Source of the DNA: Xanthoparmelia taractica | Lineage: Eukaryota > Ascomycota > Lecanoromycetes > Lecanorales > Parmeliaceae | Length of the DNA: 17,080 nucleotides | Direction: 5' to 3' | Assembly (NCBI GenBank): GCA_033085395.1 | Contig: JANQBS010000518.1 | Span: 1 to 17,080 of the forward strand | Shown here: in pieces, positions 8,606 through 17,080 of the stretch | Layout of the letters: each line of letters starts with the position of its first letter | How positions within the stretch are numbered: the first letter of the stretch is position 1 | Notes under the pieces: model-generated | Databases searched by the model: none | What the model saw: the letters and a program-made list of their open reading frames with translations, nothing else | What the model was told of the DNA's origin: nothing | Translations under genes and position numbers: made by a program

Positions 8606-10901
8606 GAAAAACCGTGACAAAGACTTTTAATAACGTTAAGAGTGCTTTCGTTAATCTAATCTTCTTAATATATTTCGATACGAAGAGATAAATATTAATC
8701 GATCTAGATATCTTTAAAATATATAACTTTACGACGATAATCTATTACGTAAAAGAAAAGCTTATTAAAATCTTTCTTAGAATACCGATTTAATTTATTA
8801 TATTTCTTAGTAAAATATTAAATTAAGTAAAAAAGAATTATTAATCGATAGAGTTAAAGATAGTCGATCTTATCTGAATTATTAAAAAGATTCGATATAT
8901 TATCGAGTCTATTAAAAAGCCCTTTATAATTATCTTTATTAATCACTCAGCGACGATATTAATCTTTAAGCAAATTAATATAATATTATTATTAATTAAT
9001 AAGCTTAACTTACGCTTAATTCATGTTTTATAGTACTTATCAAAATTTAATCTCACGATTAAGTATAATATCGATAAGTTTAATATCGTATTAGACGCGC
9101 TTTTATAATTATTAGTCGCTTTATTTATTAAATTAATTATAATAATTATCGAAGCATTAAATATACTACTTATCGAAGACTTTAGCTATTATATTACCTT
9201 AATAGAGATATTATAAGATTTTAAGGTATGTTTACTCGAAGTTTATAAAGTTAATAATTAATAAAAAAATATATTCGCGCTTATTAGAAAGTCTTCTATT
9301 GATAATAAAGTATCTTTATAGAATAAGAATAATCGAGTGCGTAAGCTCGGACTACGCTTTAAAAAGCGCGATAACTTGCTTTATTATATTAACTTTAATA
9401 ATAATCGAGAACGTCTTTATATTCTTAATAGCTTAAAGAAATAAATATTCGAACTCGCTTACGATAAGTAATATTATAATAACTATTATCGTTTTTATAA
9501 TAGAATCGCTACTTTAATATATCTTCGATATCTTAATAGAAATCTTCGTAATTATATTTATTAAATTAGATAAAGCGCTATAAGTCTTATAAGTGTATAC
9601 AACTTATAGATCGATCTATTATATTATTTTATATAGTCGTTATAAACTTCATAGTAATATTATTTACGTCTATAAAAGATTTCGATAGTCTTTTTATTAT
9701 AATTTATAAATTTCTTAAGAGAGTGCTATTAATTCTTAATAAAATTATATAAAATACTAGCGAATAAGTAATCGAGATATTTACTATATAAATATCATAT
9801 GACTAGGGTATATTATAAGTTATAATATTCGATAGGGATTTTAAGTTTATATCAACGTTCTAAAAGAGCTTATTCGGAAGACTTAATACTAATATTCTAA
9901 TATCTATTATATGATATTTATAGATTAATAAGCAATCGGAACGAACTAATTAGATTATAAAAATAGCTATATAATTCTTTATCTTAATAGAGAATAATCT
10001 ATCTATATAAACGTAAGTGCTATTATATCTTCAAGAAATACTTAATAATTTTAAGAGTTAGTTTATCTATATATCGCCTAACGAAGTACTCTATAAATTT
10101 AAAATACGCGACTTCTTAAGTGTACTTATTAATCTATTCTTAAAAGATTATTCTTAATTGTAATTATAGAAGCGAGAGTAGATCGAAGAGTCTTTGACCT
10201 TCGCTAACGCTATAATTAAGATTTATTATAATAAAAAGTATAAGTCGATCGACTTAGCTAAAGATACTATAACTTATCTACGCTTATATTATAAATACGA
10301 AATATTCTAGATTAATAATAAAAAGCTTTATTAATAATAAGCTAAATTATATAAGATTCTTAAGAAGATCGAATCTCTCGTCTATCGACTCGAATTATCG
10401 TCTATAATATAGATTTATTTAATTATTTTAGTTGCTTAGCTAGAATTAGCTACTTTAGCGAATTCGTATTAGAAAACTAGTTATTTTAATTCGTCTCTTA
10501 TAATATTTAAGATTAAGAATAAATATAAGATTAAGCGATTATTAAAGAAGCGTATTATTAGAGGAAAGGTGTGATACTTAGTTAAATGAAAGCACTAGGG
10601 AAATAAGTATAACGTCTAATATATATTGGACGATCTATCTAAGGTATAGAAGCTTATAAAAGACTTCGAAAGACGTTAAGTATGGCTATTTATTAAATCT
10701 CGTCGTTCTTAAGCAATAACTTAAGCAATTATTATTTCTATATCTACGTCTACTTCACGAGTTATAGCGATGCGTATATCTAATATAATATTAATATCAA
10801 CTCCGTTATAAGCTTTAGCTTCGCAGTTTATATTTAAGATAGAAAGAGATTGTTCGAAGAAGACTTTTTAATTAATTAAAGCCTTTTGTAAGGAGAAGTG
10901 A
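8605..10901 (+). pseudogene. Ty3/gypsy chromovirus pol: RNase H, integrase, chromodomain (RIP-inactivated)
   Basis: This is the 3' half of a gypsy polyprotein. RNase H: YFDTKR and FLSKIL, then NHSATILIFKQI at 8941-8976 and a LNLRLI...YLSKFNL segment ending IVLDAL. Integrase: a zinc-binding region with RERLYIL and IFELAYDK (about 9405-9470) whose His/Cys are partly lost, then the catalytic core. There the first acidic position reads Asn (9645), FDRDF lies at 9828-9842 and NKQSERTN, with the catalytic Glu, at 9927-9950. PNEVLYKFKIRDF and LYKILKKIESLVYRLEL follow. The chromodomain, which binds methylated histone H3 in related elements, has YLVK-stop-K at 10575-10592 and ends KDFERR near 10676. 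The frame changes once, between about 9590 and 9618. A TAA at 10677 may be a mutated Gln; the next stop in frame is TGA at 10899. Reverse transcriptase, protease and gag are absent upstream, so the copy is 5'-truncated. Confidence 0.9.
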
Positions 10902-11038
10902 ATATGCTATAACTGCGTTATTAACTTAATATATGTACTATGATATCTGCTACTTCGCTTGCTACTTCGCTAAAATATATCTTAACGTGAGCGTTAACTT
11001 TTCTTCTATTTGTTGATATCTATTACGAGTCTAAGAAA

Positions 11039-11578
11039 TACGGGTCGGAAAGGTCTAATATATTTAATGGGATATCCCATATCATACCGTACCATATTAT
11101 ATTATAAGAGGATATTATAAGGGGGTTATATCAGATCACTTATAAAGATATAAAATGGGAAATTACTAATATCATGAAATAGTCTGAGAAATTTCTAATA
11201 TATATAGGGGTATCTTATAATGTAGATTATTTTCTATATTAGGTAACGAATAAGATAAGAAATACTTCTTACGCTAACTGCTAGCATTAATATAAATCCT
11301 CGTCTTACGAATCTATATATATTAGATATTAGTGATAACTAGAATAATAACTAGAATTTATATATCTTAGCTAAAGTTATTAATAGATCTTTTCCTTATC
11401 TTTAAATAGCGTTCTATTTCTTCGAATTATATTAGCTTTTTTAAAAGTTCTCGTTAATTAGACTAACGCGAATCTTATTAAGAAGCTCTTATAAGAATAA
11501 TTAAATAATATACGTTATATAAAGAATATATTTAAGATTCCTCGTATTCTACTCTTTAAGATTAAGTAAATTATTAAA
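11039..11578 (+). repeat. Right inverted-repeat arm, uninterrupted (~540 bp)
   Basis: It starts TACGGGTCGGAAAGG, about 140 bp after the pol reading frame. It is collinear, as reverse complement, with the three separated left pieces: 11039-11262 with 4877-5100, 11257-11328 with 3217-3288, and 11329-11578 with 119-368. Position and size would suit a 3' LTR of the pol module. The mirror-image partner would suit a long terminal inverted repeat. No clear target duplication was found outside 119 and 11578. Confidence 0.82.
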
Positions 11579-11858
11579 TCTTTATATTATTTATACGAAG
11601 CGTATAACTTTAATAACTAAGAATATATAATTATAAAGAATAATTATAAATTCTTTTTATAATGCGAAGAAAGAAGAGAAGAATTTGCTATCGTAGAATA
11701 GATAATAGATTACTATTATACTTAGCGTACTAGTAATTCTTCTAATAATTAAATAAATTAAATATATTAATAGTAATAAAAATAACTTATTAAGCCTTAG
11801 ATATTTACGAAGATCTTTTATAACACGATATTAAATATAATAACGAGCTTAACTTGAT
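11579..11858. other. Unassigned AT-rich spacer
   Basis: RIP-type sequence between the repeat arm and the short tandem repeat. I see nothing assignable. Confidence 0.35.
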
Positions 11859-11985
11859 AACGTGATAATAAAGTGAAGTAATGATAATAATAATAATAAA
11901 GTGAAGTAATGGCTAGAATAATAACTAGAATACTTAATAACGTGATAATAAAGTGAAGTAATAATTAGAATAATAACTAGAATAC
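11859..11985 (+). repeat. Short tandem repeat built on GTGATAATAAAGTGAAGTAA
   Basis: AACGTGATAATAAAGTGAAG occurs at about 11859 and again at about 11939, and AATAAAGTGAAGTAATG also at about 11896. Each series is followed by TAGAATAATAACTAGAAT. That last motif also occurs inside the repeat arm near 11341-11358, which hints at a shared origin. Confidence 0.7.
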
Positions 11986-12019
11986 GTTCGCATAATTCTA
12001 TATAGAGTAACTTCTTCTA

Positions 12020-12222
12020 TATATAGTATATTTCTCATATTCCTACATATAATATAGGATATTCCTACATATATTAGAAATTTCCCAGACTATTCCATGA
12101 TACTAGCACGTCTTCCAGACCATCCCATAAAAATCAAATAATATAATCTCAATATCATACCATACCATGATATGGTATCGACACCCCCTATCCCAGACCA
12201 TCCCAGACCTTTCCGACCCGTA
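12020..12222 (-). repeat. Repeat end copy 3, lightly mutated
   Basis: It matches the 4877-5100 piece at CCTACATATATTAGAAATTT and in the TCCATGATACTAG region, and ends TTTCCGACCCGTA at 12222. It keeps duplicated CATCCCAGACC blocks and a hairpin, ATACCAT-GAT-ATGGTAT at 12162-12178. It shows much less RIP than copies 1 and 2, so TACGGGTCGGAAAGG is likely the original form of the end. It is inverted relative to copy 4 at 17011. Confidence 0.72.
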
Positions 12223-12394
12223 CTAAGGAAGTCGTCAAGGAAGCCTTTCGAAGGCGACTTTCTTATTGGAGAAGGAGTTGGGGAGACTAGAATATATTGG
12301 TAATAGCGTAAGGCTGCAGCAGGTACTTATTCTCCAAGTTCTCCATAGAAATATAGCATCTTCTCACTCACCCAGTACTTGCACATAGCAATCT
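12223..12394. other. Lightly mutated strip between repeat end and gag copy 2
   Basis: It retains many CpA/TpG sites (such as CTGCAGCAGG near 12314). Read on the minus strand it contains a GELGE-type stretch resembling the gag segment near 7440-7470, so it may be the last part of gag copy 2 before a deletion. I cannot fix the boundary. Confidence 0.4.
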
Positions 12395-13435
12395 AGTTAA
12401 TAATTATAAGTTATTAATAATATTTGTAACGACTTAGGTAATTATATTATTAATAGTATTATTAATTATATTCTATAATTATTTGAAAATAAAATTATTA
12501 GTTATTTTTAATATAATTTAACTTAATTATCTACGAGAAAAAGTACTTAAATTTCTATTTAAATCGACGATATTAATAGCTATAGAATTCTTATAAAATA
12601 TTAATAGCGATAATATACAAGACGAGTTATTTAATAGAGAATTATAATTATTATTAGTAAAATTATTATTAATATTAGTAGAATTTTTATTAGTAGAATT
12701 ATTATTAGTTGATAACGAATTAGATATATTTTTAATAGAAAAAGAACTAAAGAGTAAGTTTCTAAGAGACTAAGTAGTCTTTTTAAAATATCGAATAGAT
12801 TTATAAAAAGTAGATTTATTTATAATTTAATTAAATAGCTAATAATCTTAAATTAAGAAATAAGTTATTATTCTTAATAGACTAATAGTAGAATTAATAG
12901 TAGATATTAACCTAATAGATCTAAGAGTATTAGCTATAAGATATTTATAAACTTTCTTAATATTATTAAATATTAAATAAGTATATTTATAATTAATAGT
13001 GATAAATTTCTAAATATTAAATACGAGGCTAAATATTTATCTATCTACTAAAGTAGTTAATATTATTATATAATTAGCTAATAGATAAAAAGTAGTAAAA
13101 AAGAAGATAAAAGTAGACTTTTTTAATAAAGAAAGAGTAAAAAAAGACTAATAAGATCTTATTAATCTAATAGTTTATTTATTCAATAGATTTGGTAATA
13201 GTAAGTAAATTATATTAATAAAGAACTTCTTCTAAATCGATTTAATAATTAATTAATATTAAAATTAAAGTTATTACTATACTATTATAGAATAATAGAT
13301 TTAGAATTAATAGTTAAAAAGTCTATAGAATTTTAAGAGCCGTTGATTAAAGATCTATTAAAAAACTAAAATATATTTAATTTAGTCTCTTCAATCTTCT
13401 CGATCACGCTTTCTAAGTATTTAGTAAAGTTATTT
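12395..13435 (-). pseudogene. Second copy of gag N-terminal region, heavily RIP-mutated
   Basis: It is collinear with about 7483-8600: TAATTATAAGTTATTAAT at both left ends, the same internal blocks (AAGAAATAAG, GATATTAA, TAAATTTCTAAATATTAAAT, CTATCTACT-AAGTAGTTA), and GAGCCG near 13336 against GGGCCG at 8511. Differences are mainly TpG to TpA or CpA to TpA in this copy. No open frame remains. The gag core and protease that follow in copy 1 are missing; the copy stops shortly before the repeat end at 12222. Only about one minisatellite unit is present. Confidence 0.8.
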
Positions 13436-13639
13436 ATTATATATAAAATATATAGTAAAAATTAAAATAGATATACGAAGACGCTAATATAAGAATAGTT
13501 TAATTTCTCTAATATCTCTCTATAGATAGAAAGTAATAAATCAACTATAAAAGACTTTTATATTTCTTCTATAATAGTATACTATAAATAGAAGAAAGCT
13601 AGACGCCTTATTAACTATATATAGAGATATATAGAAAGT

Positions 13640-14345
13640 CTCTAACGAGTAATACTTTAGTAGTAATAAGATTCTAGCTTTAATATTTATAGTTTTTCGT
13701 AAGTAGCTAGCGTTAATATAATTCTAAGCGCTATATCTCTTCGTTTTTAATAAGTCGACGCTAATTCTTATAATTCTTAATAAGATTAATAGTATTCTCT
13801 AATTACATCTTAGTACGCTATTAATTATACTCGAGACTTTATTTTCTAGTATAATAGATAGCGATCGCTCTTCTTATTTACTATACGCTCTACTTTCTGT
13901 AATTTATAAATATTAATATCGTCTTTAATATATTAATCTGAAATAGATCTCTTAAAGAGATCGAGTTTAGTAGATATAGATTTTAATATAGTAATAGTAG
14001 CGATAGAATAGATACGCTAATACGCTAATATATTAAGCTTATACGCTAAACGATCGATTTTTTATAATATCTTAAATAATTTAACATATTATTATCTAAG
14101 CTTCTTAGTAATAATAATATTAGCGAAAATATTATAAACTTTATAAAAACGTAATAATATTTAATCTTCTTTTTTAAAGAAAAGCGACGTATAATTATAA
14201 TTATAGTAATACTTAGTACTTATACAATAAAGACTAAGATATCTATAGTATTAATACGTATTATAGAAGACTTTAATTCTAATAGAGAGATAGTAATAAT
14301 AAGATCTAAAGACTAATTAGACTTAAAGCTATAGATAATTTTATT
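13640..14345 (-). pseudogene. Second chromovirus: integrase C-terminus and chromodomain (RIP-inactivated)
   Basis: Read on the minus strand from about 14345: KYYYNYNYTSLFFKEED, then LLRFYKVYNIFAN, then KIDRLAYKLNILAY (about 14075-14030), matching the gypsy integrase C-terminal block of the type L-R-L-H-K-G-Y-N-I-P followed by R-L-A-Y-K-L. A degraded chromodomain follows (about 13960-13750), with KVERIVNKKSD and LENTINLIKNYKN in different frames, so at least one frameshift is present. It differs from the plus-strand pol at many positions that RIP cannot explain, so it is a different chromovirus lineage. The catalytic core is absent: the copy is cut near 14345. Confidence 0.72.
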
Positions 14346-15842
14346 GAAATTCGAGTCACGTGACACGCTAAGACGTGTCTTATAATCTCGCTATTCTAGC
14401 TAGTACTCTTTAATTAATATAACTACTACGTATTCTACTCTATATTTTAATAGATTATAAGCTCAAGCTATACTCGATAATAATTTAATTATATTATAAT
14501 TTATTACTATTACCATAACTCTTTAATACTTATCGCGATACTAAGTATCGCTATAGCGATTATTTAATAATCTCTTTATTATAAGTATTTTTTATTTTAA
14601 AATAATCAATTAAAGTTTAAATAATTATAATTCGCTATTAATTCGAAAACAAAGATTTATCGCTTAGCGCTTTCATACGACTTCACGTCTTAAGACCGAT
14701 AATATCAAATCTCGCTACGCGATTAATTAAAATCATATGCTCGCTAGAGTTCTTGAAATATTATTAGTTTCCCTACGTAGAATACGCTAGATAAAGAGAA
14801 ATACGTCTTTATTTATTATATTGAAATATTAAATTAGATAACGAGTATATAGACTTTAAAGTCTAAAATTAATTATATAATATTCGTAATAATAACGAGA
14901 AATTAATTATTTTAATTATTATAGACGAAGATTAAATCTAAACGAATTAAGAGAAATAAAATAAACGAGTTTAATTATTATTTTAGCTTTCGTTAATAGA
15001 GATTAAAATAAAAATAAATAAGTTTTAAAGCGAAGATGCTTAATCTCTTTAATCTTTATTAAGAATTAAAGTCAAAGATAAATAGATTAAATCTCGCTAT
15101 TATAAGAGTAAGAAAGTCTCTAATATAAATAAGCGATCTCTCGATTAAAAGAAATATAATTAAGCGAAAGTTAAAAATAAATAATTAAAATATATATTAT
15201 AATTCTCTAATTAAGAAAATTGAAATAATAAAGATTGAAATAATTAAAATAATTAATATAATCTAGATAAAAAAGAGTCTTTAAGATCTATAAAGATTAA
15301 TAACTTCTTTTTTTATTATTCGTTTATATTATTTATTTTAAGATCGAAACTCTTACGTTCTATAAGAGAGTTATCTTAATAAAGCGCTATTAATTACGCT
15401 ATATTAATCAATTTCTTCGCTTTTTAATAATAATAATTTTATTTATATTAATTAATCTTAAAGTTAAAAGAGATTTTCTTTATATATTTAAGTTATTTAT
15501 AAGTTTATTAAATAACGATATTAATAGCGAGTATATATTAATTATTCTCGTTAATTCGATTTCTACTTTAAAATAATCTATCTCTAAAGTATTATTAAAG
15601 TTAATTTTTAATGAAAAATCTCTTCGATTTTCGAGCGAAGTCTATCTTATTGATATTATTAACTTTAAGAATTCTAAGCTCTAATTATATTAAATAAAGA
15701 AATTAAAATCTCGAGCTTTTTAAATTATCTCGATAATATTAATAAGCTTAAAAATATCTTTAATTATTAAATATAAAGATAATAATTTAAGAATAAATTA
15801 AAGCTCTTAAATATCTAATAATACATCGCTAAAATTTTTATA
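14346..15842. other. RIP-degraded stretch upstream of the PUF pseudogene, unassigned
   Basis: No domain could be identified. A 6-bp hairpin, GACACG-CTAAGA-CGTGTC, lies at 14362-14379 beside CACGTGA, marking a probable junction with the chromovirus fragment. On the plus strand, from about 15020, there are Lys/Asn/Gln-rich readings, and some could be the disordered N-terminal part of the PUF protein. That is inference only. An RNA-recognition motif, known from some fungal PUF proteins, was looked for and not found. Confidence 0.4.
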
Positions 15843-16976
15843 ATCTTAATTATTATTAGCGGTGATATTATTATTATTAAGAGAATTAAAACGTAAAAGT
15901 AAATTTATAATAAAATCTATATTATAATTAAGAATAAAATTAACGTTAAAGATATTTAAATAATTCTTAAGAAGTTTAAGTCTTTAAACTTCGATATTTT
16001 TAACTTTATCTTTAAAAAGATAAATAGTATTATTCTCGCGAGATATAATAATAATTCTTAGAGATATTTTAATAACTTTATAAAGATATTAAATAAACGT
16101 AATATCATTAGTACTAATTATATATCTATTAAAACTTATCGTTATAATTATTATATACTATAGCGTTATATAGACTACGCTATCGATTATTAAAAAGTTA
16201 AGCTTATTAACTAAATTACGAATAGCGTCTTTTATCTTATTTAAGATTCTTTTAATAATTACGTTCTTTAATATATTATTAATCTATAAGAGTCTTACTT
16301 TATTAACTCGCTCTATTATATCTTTTCGAGCTAGATATCTTAATTATTAAAGTAGAAATTTAGCTCTAATATTATTAAAAAGTATCTTCGTAAAGTCTAG
16401 TTAACTATTATAAATATAATAATTAAAGAAATATTAAACGTTAATAAGCTTAGAAAGATATTACGCGATTTATACGCTAACTACGTTATCTAGATAACTT
16501 TAAACTTCGCGAGTTCGAAGATTAAAAATCGTCTTATTAAAATTATTTATCTAATTCTATTAGCGATTTATTAAATATCTTATAACTATCGTATTTAGAG
16601 CGAGATTTTAATATAAGATAGCTATAGTTATATTTATTTAACTATAAATTATTTAACATTTTTAGCGCTTCTACTCTAACTACTCTTAACTAGTTAATAG
16701 AACTTATATATACTTTCTACGATTTATATAAGTATACGTTACGTCTATAGATTATATTTATTATAATAAGTAGATCTAGTTACTATAGAATAAGCGAGAG
16801 TATTAAAGTCGATATTTACTAGCTAATAGCTAAACGTACTCTTTCTTCTTAATTAATCTAACGTCTTCTATTTAAGACTATTTAACTTCGAGATTAAATA
16901 GTAAATAGAAGTATATATAAATAATAAGAATTATAAGTTAAAAGTTTCTATAATAATTAAGAAGTATTACGTCTAA
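15843..16976 (+). pseudogene. Pumilio/PUF-family RNA-binding protein, RIP-inactivated
   Basis: PUF proteins bind 3' UTRs and repress mRNAs; this is a cellular family, not a transposon one. One plus-strand frame runs from about 15843 to 16976 with only TAA/TAG interruptions. The repeats appear in canonical order: YRYNYYIL-stop-R at 16137-16166, where Pumilio repeat 5 has a Cys-rich C-x-x-x-Q core; DSFNNYVL-stop-Y at about 16245-16274 (repeat 6, N-Y-x-x-Q); K-stop-KFSSNIIKKYLRK at 16350-16394 (repeat 7, S-N-x-x-E, with E now K); and LRDLYANYVI-stop-ITLNFA at 16461-16511 (repeat 8, N-Y-x-x-Q). A YRI-stop-SEI cap follows near 16587-16607. Each stop after V-L or V-I falls where the family has its RNA-contacting Gln. 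Repeats 3-4 are blurred upstream. A low-complexity tail follows. The last repeat end begins at 17011, only 35 bp later. Start and stop are uncertain; family identity is strong. Confidence 0.85.
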
Positions 16977-17010
16977 TTATCAAGTAATATAGTATATAAT
17001 TAGATATAAT

Positions 17011-17080
17011 TACGGGTCGGAAAGGTGTGGTATATTTGATGGTATGGGACTAGTTTTTCGAATACCATACCGAAAGGTAT
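17011..17080 (+). repeat. Repeat end copy 4, cut by the window edge
   Basis: It starts TACGGGTCGGAAAGG like the arm at 11039, then diverges into a GGTATGGGA and AATACCATACCGAAAGGTAT region with the palindromic GGTAT motifs typical of the other copies. It is inverted relative to copy 3 at 12222. Only 70 bp are visible. Confidence 0.7.

Noticed and set aside
119..11578. Target-site duplication outside the inverted arms
   Set aside because: The bases outside 119 and 11578 do not match, so no duplication can be claimed.
15300..15842. RNA-recognition motif upstream of the PUF repeats
   Set aside because: All three plus frames were read; none showed convincing RNP1 or RNP2 motifs.
1..17080. Mitochondrial or apicomplexan AT-rich DNA
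   Set aside because: Nuclear transposon families (Helitron, hAT, chromovirus), CpG retention and loss of CpA/TpG point to RIP in an ascomycete nucleus.

Overview
The window looks like nuclear DNA of a filamentous ascomycete (Pezizomycotina), from an AT-rich, gene-poor block of dead transposons. The main evidence is mutational. CpA and TpG are almost absent over long stretches (positions 13081-13140 contain neither), TpA is very abundant, and CpG survives. That is the signature of repeat-induced point mutation (RIP). Recognisable proteins can still be read through the window, but almost every Gln or Trp codon has become TAA or TAG. No intact gene is present, and every coding feature here is a pseudogene. 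All family calls were made by eye from conserved motifs, without database searches.

Left part (1-5100). A repeat arm has been split into three pieces (about 119-368, 3217-3288 and 4877-5100). An uninterrupted inverted copy at about 11039-11578 shows what the arm looked like before it was split. A 2.85-kb Helitron with a PIF1-type helicase remnant lies between the first two pieces (369-3216). A 1.6-kb hAT transposon lies between the second and third (about 3289-4876). The right copy therefore acts as an empty-site control for both insertions.

Middle part (5101-11038). Two retroelement modules diverge from a junction near 8600. On the minus strand is a long gag-protease reading frame with a 48-bp minisatellite in its N-terminal part. 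On the plus strand is the 3' half of a Ty3/gypsy chromovirus pol: RNase H, integrase and chromodomain. No reverse transcriptase was found. Inverted copies of a repeat ending in TACGGGTCGGAAAGG flank the pair.

Right part (11579-17080). A short tandem repeat leads into a second block bounded by two more copies of the same repeat end (12222 and 17011). It holds a second, more heavily mutated copy of the gag N-terminal region, then the integrase C-terminus and chromodomain of a different chromovirus on the minus strand. A poorly resolved stretch follows, and then a clear surprise: a RIP-destroyed Pumilio/PUF RNA-binding protein gene on the plus strand (about 15843-16976), ending just before the last repeat end. 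A host-type regulatory gene sitting inside the transposon block is the most interesting feature of the window.

The layers suggest an order of events. The repeat-flanked retroelement modules came first, then the Helitron and hAT insertions into one arm, with RIP acting on the duplicated sequences. Small islands that escaped RIP (about 369-1030, 3100-3216, 8511-8605 and 12050-12385) preserve the original base composition.
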